Assembly: GCF_010015445.1 (NCBI RefSeq)
Contig: NC_053114.1
Span: 23,170,579-23,234,578 of the forward strand
Source: Perca fluviatilis
Lineage: Eukaryota > Chordata > Actinopteri > Perciformes > Percidae
Reading direction: 5' to 3'
DNA: 64,000 bases
Made by a program: the position numbers and the translations under genes. The notes below the pieces were generated by a model, which saw only the letters and a program-made list of their open reading frames with translations, was not told where the DNA came from and did no database searches. Shown here piece after piece: positions 12,873 through 23,855 of this stretch (position 1 is the first letter of the stretch; the number at the start of each line of letters is the position of its first letter).

Positions 12873-13945
12873 GTTAGGGGTTTTACTACACTGTCATATT
12901 TGTCATAAGTATTAAAGGTGCGAACCGCAGGTTGCCTATACATGTGTGCGTTTGAATGTACACGCGTGTATTTATGTATAGAGCAGATGTGCCACGCATG
13001 TGAATGAAACAAGGTGCTTGCAGGAGAGGAAGTAATGACTCTTAATGTTGGGCACTTGGGAGATGCGCAAGGCCTCATTATCTCCCTAAATGCCTTAGGC
13101 TTTCCAATGTTCTCACCTTACACCCACTGATGACCTTTGACTCACCAGCCCCTCTATCCTCATAGTAAACCTTTATTATATTACCTTAATCGTGAAGCAT
13201 CATGTTGGGAGGTTGGAGGGCAAACCCCCGACTCCTCATCCTTTATTATTTAACCCTCTTCTTATAAATGACGTACGCATGACTTGGGCGGTGTCCATTT
13301 GGCAAAATACTGCACATACTATGAATTCTTCCAACATGGTGTACAAAAAGAACCAGTTTACTTTTAATTAGATTCAGCAGACGGCTTGTGGTGTTGGCCG
13401 ACGTCCGTACATGATAGAACACAGGGATGTTTAGACAGAAATCACTCCATTGAGATAATGGATTGACTTTTGTCAGAGAACTGGCATATCGCAATAATGT
13501 ATCATCAATTATTTGAGCTGATGTAAATGTAAATTTGTCAGTGAGTGCCTTGACCCAAATTTTTTATTTTCTAGAAGTATCCTGAATCACATAAGAAAGG
13601 GGATAGGATAGGATAGCACTCATTTCTCAAACTTTTTTTTTAGTGGGCGGACTGTTCTAGGTGTGGGTGAAACACCACAAATGGACAGGAATATTTAATT
13701 ATTCAGATACAGTATATATTAATGGCTACAGGGATGCTTAGTCAGAGGGTGTCTGTCAGAGAACATTTGTCAAAAGAGATTTACTAATGCTGGGTTAATT
13801 TGTGCATATAGACATATACATCTGGATCTTCAGAGACTAACAAAGCCCTAATTGCTTTTTAATTATAAAAATAAAAAATGACTAAAAAGATCACAAGTTA
13901 AAACCTTGCTGCTTTGAACAAAGAGTTTGACTCTACCATCATGAT
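12873..13945. other. No gene seen
   Basis: Intergenic DNA with a short ggata repeat at about 13600-13615. ORFs of 69-82 aa on the minus strand show no domain. Confidence 0.4.
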
Positions 13946-14121
13946 CAGGGTGCAAAATTAACTTTTTTGTCCACCAGCCAAATGGCTAATGAATGTTCAA
14001 ATTTAACCAGCCACTCAATAGTTTAACATTACTTTTTTTGGCTGGTGAGTGAAGCAAATCTACCAGCCATTGCATATTTTACCAACATTTTGCTGGTGGC
14101 TGGTTCTAATTTTGAGCCCTG
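13946..14121. mobile_element. hAT-type MITE with CAGGGTGCAAAATTA ends
   Basis: Left end CAGGGTGCAAAATTAAC and right end CTAATTTTGAGCCCTG are inverted repeats. Inside them, CCACCAGCCA faces TGCTGGTGGCTGG, so most of the 176 bp can fold on itself. Adjacent 8-mers atcatgat and agcatcac match only 5/8, so the duplication is doubtful. Confidence 0.7.
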
Positions 14122-14879
14122 AGCATCACAATAGGCATTATAGTATGCACTTGTTACAGAAGTCCAGTCATTACTGAAGTAACATGTTCATCAGTTCAGT
14201 GTGCACTGGATACACTTTTATTATTAATTGTGATTATTATGTATAATTATGATGTACTGGAGTGCATTAACCTTTTTTCACCGACCATCCGTTACAAACC
14301 AGATAGGTGCTATTTCAAAGGGATTTAATTGAAAACTGGGAAGATTATAACCCTAAGTTGCAAGTATGAATACAGTGTCTCTTAAATAAAGAAAATAATA
14401 TAAATTTTAATTTATTAAAATGACAAAGATAGCTCATTTGAAAAATAAGTGTGTTGCAGTTTCATCGTTGATGGAAAATAGAGGCTTTGGTCAGCTTGAG
14501 TTTAAGGAGGAATAAGTTCCAATGGTGACAAATTAAAACAATCAAAACATGCACACAAATCTCTCAAACAAACCCTGCTGCATATTCCAACTCTTCACTG
14601 TCCAGCTATATGCTCAGTAAGTTTTATGCAATGCAATGCATGCATATAATGCATTTTGTATTTATAAAAAAGTGTGCCTTAAAAAGCACATACCAATAAT
14701 TATATATATATTGTGTCTTGAAATGTGACAATATTTGGGCCAAGAAAACTTAAGAAATACGTACATAATAAAAGGATGCGTTCCTGAGTAAAGAACATCA
14801 TGCAGAGAAACTCTGGAACATACTGTTTTAAATAAATAAAAATGTTACAAAAGGGATAATAAGACAGGAAACATAAGAA
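14122..14879. other. No gene seen
   Basis: AT-rich intergenic sequence. The 97-aa minus-strand ORF at 14700-14993 is a low-complexity Phe/Cys-rich translation without domains. Confidence 0.4.
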
Positions 14880-15512
14880 AAGGTTTTCAGAATCAGAAAA
14901 GGTTTTAGTGCCACAATAAGTACACTTATGTGGAATTTGCCTTGGTAGAGGTTGCATACATAAAATACAAAAAAATAAAAAACAAACAAACAAACATATT
15001 AAGCAATACTATGAATTAAACAACAAATACAGAAAAACTAATATATACATATATATTATATATATAATTGACTGTTGCATAAGAAAAAAGAGGCTGAATT
15101 GGTTGAGTGCAGAATTTCCAACGAATATATAGTATGTGCAATGGGCAGATGTGAAGTCCAGGATGAAGGTTGATGCAAAGTGTAGTGACTAGGGATGGGG
15201 GGCCTGAGGAATCTAGGTGCCGGATGATTAAATGAAGAGCCATGTTGACTGTGTCGTCTAAAGACCTTTTGGCTCTATAGGCGAACTGCATGGGGTCCAG
15301 GAGTGGTTTGATGAGGGTTTTGAGGTGAGCCAGAACAAAGCGCTCAAAAGACTTCATAACTACAGAGGTCAGGGCGACGGGTCTGTAGTCATTTAGTCAT
15401 GTGATCCTTGATTTCTTGGGGACCGGGATGATGATGGAGGACTTAAAGTAGGCTGGTATATCACATGTCTCCAGTGAGGTGTTAAAGATGAACATTGGAG
15501 ACAGCTGAAATA
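14880..15512 (-). pseudogene. LINE reverse-transcriptase fragment, L2/CR1-like
   Basis: On the minus strand, translation from about 15510 reads through a proline-rich approach (IIPVPKK) to YRPVALTSVVMKSFERFVL and then LLDPMQFAYR with DDTVNMALH. These are early reverse-transcriptase blocks of L2/CR1-clade LINEs. The catalytic box is missing: after HLDSSG the sequence jumps to AT-rich tail. At 14880-14950 the reverse strand has aaaccttttctgattctga, typical of such LINE 3' ends. It is thus internally deleted and 5'-truncated, with a frameshift near 15400. Confidence 0.8.
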
Positions 15513-15715
15513 TAGGTATCACAGCAGAAAACTGAGTTTTACAGAATCTTAGGTCTTTTTAAAATTATCTTGGGATGGAGAAGCTGTTTAGACTTATTAT
15601 GACTTCCATATTTTCTAGGTTCCGGGTTGCAGTCATATATGTGCCAATAAATCTCTATACAGTAAGGCATCCACCTAGTGGAGGCTCTGCAGGAAGTAGC
15701 GTTGTTAGCCATTGA

Positions 15716-15741
15716 TTATATTATATTATATTATATTATAT
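15716..15741. repeat. TTATA pentanucleotide repeat
   Basis: About five units of ttata just upstream of the LINE at 15.8 kb. Confidence 0.9.
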
Positions 15742-15789
15742 TGGCAATGAGTGTCCATACAGTGTATATTTCAGCATTCATGTGTTAAT

Positions 15790-17221
15790 TTAATTTTTTT
15801 GTTAAGTGAATAAAATTAACGACAGCCGCATAGATCAACCTAATCAGCTGTGGAAAATCACAGGACTAAATCCAGCAATTAAGAAACTACGAAGACTGAA
15901 CTTCTTTCAAACTGTTAACAATGATAAAATACTGTGGGATCCTGGTGCTAAACCTAAAGGTCTCCTTGGGGGGCACCTGAATATTCGCAGCATTATCCCA
16001 AAAAGTGAACAAATTAAACATCTTCGTGCAGATTCTAACCTAGATTTTCTCTGTCTGTTGGAGACATGGCTTCATAAAAACTCCCCATCTTCTGCCCTGT
16101 CTATCCACGACTAATAATGCCTTTAGGAAAGATAGAGTAGGGGGAAGAGATGGAGGTTTGTTGTTTTATATTAAAGATCAAATAGCATGTAAAGAGATTC
16201 AATATTCGGCTGAGAATGCAGCTCAGAGAAGGAAGTAATTACGGTATAATGGGTGATTTTAATATAAACTGGGATGATAAGTCAGCTAAAAAGGCACTGG
16301 AAAAAAATCACAAATAAATTTGATTTCAGGCAGTTAGTGAAGGGACCGACTAGGATAACTCCATCATTCAAAACACAAATTGATTTAATTTTCAGCAATA
16401 AACCAGACAGAGTAATTACATCCTTCAACATGATCACAGGTCTATCAGATCATAATCTAATCCTCATAGCTAGAAAACTCACAAAAAACCGGGCCTATAT
16501 ATCATCTAACGCAAAGCGCAGCCAAATTAGAATACCAAAGAGTGAATTATGTAATTATGAAAATGCAATTAAGAACATTAATTGGAATGAACTACTGTCT
16601 GGCTCAAATGCGGATGCTGACACCCATGTGTTTTTATCCACAATTCAAAATACAAAAGAACAATTTCTAAAGAAAAGTAAAGTTAAAGGTGACAGTAAAT
16701 ATACAGAATATACGGAAACTAATGAAGAAGAGAGACCTTGCCCTGCGAACCTCTCTTACGACAAAACTATTGAATGACAGACACATCTTCACTTCACTTA
16801 GAAATAAGGTAAAAAAGGAAAGCTAATTTCTTTGTTAGTCTGCTAGGGGAAGCTAAGGGAAATCCCAAACAAATCTGAGACAATTTTAAAAATCTAACTG
16901 GAAAACCAAATGACATAACAAAACATGTGATTGACATTGTAATGACAATAGCTGCCTAGTAAAAGGAGCTATAGAAACAGCAACTCTCCTTAACTCTTAC
17001 TTTGTGAACTCTGTTAAGGAAATAGTCATTGGAAAATTATCCTGCACCTAAAGATTTACCATCTATAGATGTCTCTCAACCGGTCTTCTCCCTAACAAAT
17101 GTCCCTGAATCTAAAGTAAAATCATTTCTGAACTCTCTTAAAAATTCCAAATCAAAGGATATTTTTGGACTTGACGCCATGCTTTTAAAAGCCCTGCAGA
17201 TACCTTAAATGAGCCAATATA
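15790..17221 (+). pseudogene. LINE, segment 1: endonuclease half of ORF2
   Basis: Frames spread over 15806-16777 encode an apurinic-type endonuclease domain of a CR1/L2/Rex-like LINE. HLNIRSI and ETWLHKNSP near 16056 are the N-terminal metal-binding region, GDFNINWDD lies at about 16251-16280, and GLSDHNLI near 16440-16460 is the C-terminal SDH motif. Several frameshifts and stops, plus a deletion around 16200-16250, break it. After ALQIP at about 17205 the LINE stops at the foldback insertion and resumes at 19699 in the reverse transcriptase; some LINE sequence between them appears to be missing. Confidence 0.85.
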
Positions 17222-17223
17222 TA

Positions 17224-17830
17224 TGGAGGAAATATTTATTCATAATTCAAATTGAAAGTCCAAAGAGAAATTGAAAGTCCAAAGAGAAAACAAAGCAAGA
17301 TGAAATTAAAAATACTATTATTTTTTTTTAAATTTTCCATTTGGCTTTGGCTTTTGAATTTAATATTTGGCTTTTGAATTTCAATTTATCATTGGCTTTT
17401 AATTTTCATTTAATATTTGGCTTTTGAATTTCAATTTAACATTGGCTTTTAATTTTCATTTAATATTTGGCTTTTGAATTTCAATTTAACATTGCCTTTT
17501 CATTTGGACTTGACACATGTCAATGTAAATGAGGAGGCGTGGCCCAAAGGCTGGTGGGAGGGTCTGAAACGAAAGGGGTGCAGAGGCACCTTATGAACAG
17601 CAGGGGGAGCAGACTGTTGGGGAGCATCTGTCTGCAGCTTCACAACCAGGCTGGCTTGGCCTATTATTTCACATGATAGAAAATGATGATGTAGGCTAAA
17701 CACAAACGACATTTCATGCAACAACCGTGAAGTTTTCATGTAGTTACTATAATTGGGCCCGTGTTAGTGAGGACTACATTAGGACTGTATTTAAAGCTGA
17801 TTCTGGTTCCCAACTTCACCCCAGGTGTGT
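17224..17830. repeat. Left inverted arm of the foldback element
   Basis: Pairs with 19196-19696 reversed. It runs from TGGAGGAAATATTTATTC to CCAGGTGTGT. It is about 106 bp longer than the right arm, mostly because of extra copies of a 50-bp unit. Confidence 0.85.
17367..17500. repeat. 50-bp minisatellite in the left arm
   Basis: A unit starting ttggcttttgaatttcaatt repeats at 17367, 17417 and 17467 (third copy partial). The opposite arm has only about one equivalent unit (19523-19580), so copies were gained here or lost there after the arms formed. Confidence 0.9.
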
Positions 17831-17864
17831 TACAGTCATTAATACGTTCATTTAGGTCAAAATA

Positions 17865-18027
17865 GTCTCAGAAGTGAATTTAGTGGTGAAAAAGCAGATA
17901 GAAATTATAAAAAGTTTCCAGTTGTTTGCTGCTGCTAATACGGCAAACTCCCGATCTAGATTATAGAATCGATATTTTTTTAAATAATTTCCATCTGCTT
18001 TTTCACCACTAAATTCACTATTGAGAC
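17865..18027. repeat. Hairpin inside the foldback loop
   Basis: A 44-bp arm at 17865-17908 (gtctca...aaattat) pairs with 17984-18027 reversed, 41/44 matching, around a 75-base loop. It may be a remnant of an earlier insertion or part of the element's own structure. Confidence 0.85.
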
Positions 18028-18193
18028 TTTTTTATGCGATAAATTAACTGTGTAGAGTTTGAATATGGGCAGTTTTACAAACGTTGATGGCCAACTGCAC
18101 ATTTTCTCCGTTGTTGTCAGAAGCTTCAGTCTGACGGAACAGCCAGCTGGTGGCGGCCGGGATCGCCTCCCTGCTGGCCGCCAGTGATGCTTA

Positions 18194-18860
18194 TGGTGCG
18201 TTCTTTTTGTCCACCGAAGTCGTTTTACAAGTTGTTTTCCGGAGTTACGACCCGGAAGTTGCAAAAAGAACGCCCCCGAGGTCGTATTTACGACTTGTCA
18301 AGTCGTCTGAACTCAGAGGACCCCGAGCTCACTTTCAGAGATGGCTACGTCGTGCATCACACGTAGTAAACATTTTGGTTATCTACAATTTTAAGCACTT
18401 TTGTCTTTGTTGTAACCAAATGAAGAAGTCGTACACATAGCACTGTATACTGCTACCTATAGGCATGTCGCTACAGTCTTATTAAGAGTTAAATACCACC
18501 TAATTAGTTATTTTGTAGCTTGTGCAGCTGAAATTGGCTAGAGATGCTCGGTTGCTATATGACAACAATGGCTTTAAGCCGAGTCTTGAGCAGAAAGCAG
18601 AGCAGTAGCTTAACGTTAACGTTAATCAAAACGTAATTTTCATGTATCAAACTGTGAAATATATGTGTGTAATATGTCAATAACTGGGTGAATACAATCC
18701 TAAATGTTACTAAAAATGTTACAAAAATCCATCTTTTCGCCGACTCGTAGTATTGTGTGACAAAAAGAATGCAACAACCCGCGGTTATTCGTTTTTCGAC
18801 ACGGATGTGACGTCACGCTCGAGCTACTAGTCGCGATTACAAGACAAAAAGAACACACCA
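18194..18860. mobile_element. Nested MITE with TTA duplication, PIF/Harbinger-like
   Basis: Begins TGGTGCGTTCTTTTTGTC and ends GACAAAAAGAACACACCA, inverted repeats with 17/18 matching, flanked by TTA at 18191-18193 and 18861-18863. A 3-bp TWA-type duplication is characteristic of PIF/Harbinger elements. Related motifs (gcaaaaagaacg at 18259, gacaaaaagaatg at 18760) recur inside. No transposase is encoded. It lies in the loop of the foldback element and is therefore younger than it. Confidence 0.8.
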
Positions 18861-19195
18861 TTACAGACACCGCTGTTAGCTGGAAGTCTGAAAAAGTACA
18901 CGGGCTGTACAAAAGGCCATCAATCAGGAGTGATTGTTGTGAGTACATATTGGAGAATAGCGCGGACACGCACCTCACACCGCGTGCACCACCCGGAGAA
19001 AAAAGTGAGAGAAAGAAAAAGGAGAGGTCGCAGTACGGACGATGACTGACTACCCGGTTGAGATTGTTTGCGTCCTCGAGATCTGACCACACACAAACAC
19101 ACGTAGCAGAGCTACCCACACCCATGCTTCTACTGTTGCTTAATTAAAAAACTAAATCAAAAGAGAGAAGTTGTCTGAGTCCGTGTTTTAAACAG

Positions 19196-19696
19196 ACACA
19201 CCTGGGGTGAAGTTGGGAACCAGAATCAGCTTTAAATACAGTCCTAATGTAGTCCTCACTAACACGGGCCCAATTATAGTAACTACATGAAAACTTCACG
19301 GTTGTTGCATGAAATGTCGTTTGTGTTTAGACTACATCATCATTTTCTATCATGTGAAATAATAGGCCAAGCCAGCCTGGTTGTGAAACTGCAGACAGAT
19401 GCTCCCCAACAGTCTGCTCCCCCTGCTGTTCATAAGGTGCCTCTGCACGCCTTTAGTTTCAGACCCTCCCACCAGCCTTTGGGCCACGCCTTTACATTGA
19501 CATGTGTCAAGTCCAAATGAAAAGGCAATGATAAATTGAAATTCAAAAGCCAAATATTAAATTCAAAAGCCAAAGCCAAATGGAAAATTAAAAAAAAAAT
19601 ATATATATTTTTAATTTCATCTTGCTTTGTTTTCTCTTTGGACTTTCAATTTCTCTTTGGACTTTCAATTTGAATTATGAATAAATATTTCCTCCA
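19196..19696. repeat. Right inverted arm of the foldback element
   Basis: Mirrors 17224-17830, from ACACACCTGG to the terminal CCTCCA. It lacks the extra 50-bp units of the left arm. Confidence 0.85.
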
Positions 19697-19698
19697 TA

Positions 19699-20348
19699 CA
19701 ACTGATGTGAGCAACGACAGGCCTATTAGCATTTTACCAGTTGTCTCAAAAATTGTTGTTGAACAAATGAACACCCATCTCAACACTAGCCCTTACACAC
19801 TGCATCCAATGCAATTTGGTTTTAGAGTAAACCATTCCACTGAGACAGAAGATTGCTTCCTCCTGGAGAACATAAAACTTAAACTGGATAAAGGAGGTGT
19901 TTTTGGGGCTATATTCCTGGATTTTAAAAAGGCATTTGATACTGTTAATCATCAAATACTCATTTCTAGATTAGCCAATTAAAATGTTTCCTCTAACATG
20001 CTGAATTGGATGAAGTCTTATCTTAGATAGGGATCAGTTTGTAAGGGTGGGTAGTGAAAACTCACACTTTATGATCAATGAGATGGGTGTGCCCCAGGGT
20101 TCAATCCTAGGACCTCTCTTGTTTAGGTTATATGTAAATAACTTGCCATCAATTTGTACAGGGTGTGAAGTCAGATTTATGTAGATGATACTATAATATA
20201 TGTCCATGCAAAAACCAAAAAAGAAGCAACTTTTAAACTTAACGCAGCAATGGCAAATGTAACAACATGGCTTGAACATTCTCACCTGTGTCTAAATGTA
20301 AAGAAAACTGTTTGCATGTTGCAAACTGGCTGTGATCACAAAGTCTAT
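19699..20348 (+). pseudogene. LINE, segment 2: reverse-transcriptase core
   Basis: Continues the LINE of segment 1. Visible blocks are NDRPISILPVVSKIV (about 19714), HPMQFGFR (19804), FLDFKKAFDTVNH (about 19915-19955), GVPQGSILGPLLF (about 20088-20127) and the catalytic YVDDTIIY (20178 on). Stops and frameshifts (stop at 19981, breaks near 20028 and 20165) show it is dead. The order and spacing fit non-LTR reverse transcriptases of the CR1/L2/Rex group. It is interrupted at TAT 20346-20348 by the next element. Confidence 0.88.
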
Positions 20349-21172
20349 GGGCCCTATTTTAACGATCTGAAACAAAGTATCAAATGTGAAACGCAAGTAG
20401 CTTTGTGGGCGGATCTCAGGCGCTGTTGCTATTATAACGATAAATAACGATATATGACTCTTGCGCCCGACCTAAATCTAAAATTGGTTGGTCTGAAGTA
20501 GCTAGGTGTGGTTTAGGCGTAACGTGCAATAAACCAATCAGAGCATCATCTCAGGGACCAGATCCCAGAGTGTCCAATCCCACCGTAGTTCAACATCACA
20601 TCTCCTTAAGTCCTCTAATATTTCCTCATTTATGTCATCAACACATCCATGATTCATAAAACACAACAAGCCACAAAGAATGCTGCGACTTTTTGATGAC
20701 TGTACTGTAAAATGCCTCCTGACCGATCCAAACACCTGAAGCGCATTTTCAGTAATATTTTTCCTTGTAATTATGTATGGTTTGCAAAAATGGGAACGGC
20801 TGCATCCATATAGATGAGAGAAGCAAAGTGTATGCGCATCGTGCGCACGCTACATTATGTCCAAGCATGCGCCCCTAAAATAGCATCTGAATAAGGTGCC
20901 ACTGACTTTAGACTAGCGCCACTGACTTTAGACTAGGTTTTTCCTGGTCTGTGGCAGAATTGTTTTCTGAAACTACAAAATAGCACCAGGGAACGTTTGC
21001 GCCTGAACACGGCTCCTCTTTTTGCTGAACCGCCCCCGGGGGCGCAAATACATTCCCTAATTTACCGACGTGCGTCTGTGGAGAGAAAAGTCCTCTGTGT
21101 GTCGGGTGCAAAATAGGAATGATACATGCGTCGGTGTACAAAGGCAATTGCGTTGAGTGCAAGATAGGGCCC
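20349..21172. mobile_element. GGGCCC-ended DNA element inserted in the LINE (TAT duplication)
   Basis: Begins GGGCCCTATTTTAACGATC and ends TTGAGTGCAAGATAGGGCCC. The end motif GGGCCCTAT is inverted at the two ends, and TAT is duplicated at 20346-20348 and 21173-21175. Removing the element rejoins the LINE frame as K-V-Y-V-S-G, which confirms both boundaries. The 824-bp interior is CpG-rich with repeated gcgcc motifs and has no transposase. A 3-bp T-A-rich duplication favours PIF/Harbinger, without proof. Confidence 0.9.
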
Positions 21173-21175
21173 TAT

Positions 21176-22450
21176 GTGTCTGGTGAGAATAATCAAGTTG
21201 TCTCTCATGTCAAATATCTCGGTATCATCTTTGACTCCACTTTGTCTTTCAAAAAACAAGGGAAAAAAGTAATGCGAATAACTAAATACAATCTAGGCAA
21301 TTTTAGGTATATAAGAAGCTGCCTAACAACTTCAGCAGCAAAATTATATTTGGATTCAATGATCATCCCCCATCTACTATATTGTATGACAAGCTGGACG
21401 CAAGCAAAAGATACAACCCTTAAGCCTGTTCTCTCTCTGTATAAACAGGCCCTCAAAGTGCTTGACAGAAAACACAATATGTATCACCATTGTAAAATTC
21501 TTAACAAATATGCCATCCTTAGTTGGGAAAATCTTATCAAATACAATGACACCTGCCTAATGTTCAAGATTCTGAATGGCAAAGCTCCTCCACCACTCAA
21601 TAATTTTATTAAGCAAAAAAATTCTAACAATAGAACCACTAGGTCTGTTCTGAGAGGGAGACAGTGTAACCCCTTACAGGTCCAGCTCCTTTAGTCAATC
21701 ATGCTTTTCTGTCAGAGCCTCTAATAGGTGGAACACTACCAAATGAAACGAGAAACTGCACCACCTACCATAACTTCACACAAAGTCTGAAGGCCTGGCT
21801 CTTGGATAGCTGGACTTATGAACATTTAAAATCTCCTGGTACTTTTATATTATTGTTGTTGTCACTGCTGACCTGCTGCTAACATGTTTCATGTTTGATA
21901 TCTTGCCCGGTATCAAATTTAGCCCGCCCTGCATTTCTTGGGTATGTATGAAAAATGTATTTGTATTTTAACTATTTTACCATCTTATTAACCTGCGCTG
22001 TATTAACGCCTCCCTCATGAGTGATGTAGCCTATTTCATCTTTTTATTAATGCTTGTTACTGCTTTGCATGGTTGAACGGCGCAAGGAGATGGCTCGGAT
22101 CTGTGTTGCTTGGCTGTGTTTTGATGCTTGCATGGCTTCTTATACTGAATGGGGATACTGTTAATGTGTAACTGTGCTAATGTGTTGCTGCTTCCTGTAG
22201 CTCTGCATGGCTTACTGGGAAAGCTTGTTGTTTGTTGCTCTAGCTTTCTGTATGGTGTCTTGTTGACTTCTGTCTGTATAGTTTAACCTGTAGTAATGTC
22301 TTGCTGTTTCCTGTTGCTCTGGTCTAAAATCATCTGGCCAATGGACTACAATTGAAAATTAGCCAGCTGGCTAACACTGGCACATTTACAGTAATGTTGA
22401 TTAATGTGTGTTGTCCTTTATAAAATAAAGAAAGAAAATAAATAAAGAAA
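21176..22450 (+). pseudogene. LINE, segment 3: C-terminal domain and 3' UTR
   Basis: Opens in frame with segment 2 across the GGGCCC element. Residues include HVKYLGIIFDSTLSF, YLDSMIIPHLLYC and LMFKILNGKAPPPLNNF, the typical C-terminal region of these LINE ORF2 proteins. After a frameshift near 21694 the motif GTLPNETRNC continues to about 21840. The 3' UTR runs to an A-rich gaaagaaaataaataaag tail at about 22425-22455. The reading frame is long (191 codons), so this part is less decayed than the endonuclease. Confidence 0.88.
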
Positions 22451-22455
22451 GAAAG

Positions 22456-23700
22456 AATCACTGTTTTAAAGCAAGAGAGGAATTATAACAATATTGACTT
22501 ATGGTAACTGAGTAGAGGCTCAATGATAAAACAAGGGATGCAGTGATCTTTGTGGGTCACCTTAGTTGTGCAGGAGTGTGTCTGTTACTCAGAACCAAAG
22601 GTTTTCATCTCAGCCAGAGGCCACAGCCTCCACATTCCTTATTTCCAAGCCTCATTTTTGCTGATGACTCATCTCCCCTGCCTTATTACAGGGAGCAGCA
22701 CTCACTCGCCATCGTCGGACTACAGGATTACTTCACTGGACACACCTTACAATGAAATGGAGAATCCAACACGATGCGACAAATTGATTGTAAATTTCTG
22801 AATATCTATTTATGTGACCGAGAGATTCTGATGTCATGAAGAGGTAAATTTACTCTGCAGCAAAGAAATATATTCTCAGTAGATCATACAAATGACAAGA
22901 GACATGAGGTTTCTAAATACCTAAAGCAGGTGGTCGAATCAATGTTTCAAAGAGAACTGTAAACTGTAAATGTTACTCGGATCATAACCAAGGCCCAATG
23001 ATGTGAAAAGCAAGAGGGGTTCCCAGAATCAAAGCACTACTGTTGAGACACACCCTCCATTTACATTACAGTGTTTTCACAATGTTCAATGCCTTTATAT
23101 ATAATAACATTACTTGTTTTGCTTATAAAATACTTTCATGTTAAAATGTTTGGAGATATTTAAGGTACCCTGTAGAATTTTTGACCACTTGAATCAGACA
23201 TTAACCTAAAGACTTGAGACTTGACATGGGCATGCATTTTGTGACTTCCCCAACCTTGACCATGTCTTTATTATTGTAACCATGACAATAGAGCATCCCT
23301 TACCCTAGAGAACTAGTCATTTTAACCCAAACCGTGATCTTTCCTTAAACCTAACCAAACCTTAAACTTGCAATAAATGATTATTTTGGCTGCTTGGGGG
23401 CAGCAGAATAAAGTGGAGAACACAACACACCTTCACATCTGTTTAACGTTGTCACATCTGTCTCTATACGTTACATTAACGCACATCTTTTGGACAATTT
23501 TGGAACAGATATATCGTAGCCTACATATTTTTTTAGTTAAGTTCTTTTAGTTAAATTCTTTACATTTTTATTCTGTTTCTTAACTTTTCTCTTACCTTAT
23601 TTGTTGTTATGGTGTGTTGTTAAGCAAATTCCTTGTACATGAAAGCCTACTTGGCCAGATGATTATTCTGATATAATGACATCACCTTTTAAATTCATTG
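22456..23700. other. No gene seen
   Basis: Intergenic. The overlapping 70- and 83-aa ORFs at 22543-22801 have no recognisable domain. Confidence 0.4.
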
Positions 23701-23855
23701 GATGAACTTGTTAGGAAACAGTTGCTTATTTACATATCCAACAGTTATGGAGCAACATAATCAGTCATTTGGAGTCGTGTTTCTGTTCACCTGATGAGTG
23801 TAAGTCCGATATCCAAACTCTTTTAGCTCTGTTTTTGGTCTCCACCAACTCCTGA
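23701..23855 (-). repeat. Dispersed repeat family A, copy 1 (inverted)
   Basis: Contains caacataatcagtcatttgg agtcgtgtttctg and ctctgtttttggtctccacc, the reverse complement of motifs at 31640-31905 and 35395-35620. It is truncated at its right by the Harbinger remnant. Confidence 0.7.

Larger units (their letters stand above)
17224..19696. mobile_element. Foldback DNA element with long inverted arms, inserted in a LINE
   Basis: Both ends read TGGAGGAAATATTTATTCAT inward and are flanked by TA (17222-17223 and 19697-19698), compatible with a TA target duplication. The left arm spans 17224-17830 and the right arm 19196-19696. They are near-identical inverted copies over the aligned part, with a handful of differences. 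The left arm has a 50-bp tandem repeat absent from the right. A 1.37-kb loop separates the arms and contains a hairpin and a nested MITE. No transposase ORF is visible, so it would depend on another element. The mirrored 77-79 aa ORFs starting MKTSRLLHEMSF in both arms are the same DNA read on opposite strands and are probably not genes. The superfamily is uncertain. Confidence 0.85.

Noticed and set aside
17500..19520. Matching 79-aa (minus, 17500-17739) and 77-aa (plus, 19287-19520) ORFs starting MKTSRLLHEMSF, as a duplicated gene pair
   Set aside because: They are the two inverted arms of the foldback element read on opposite strands. No domain, and no flanking gene structure.
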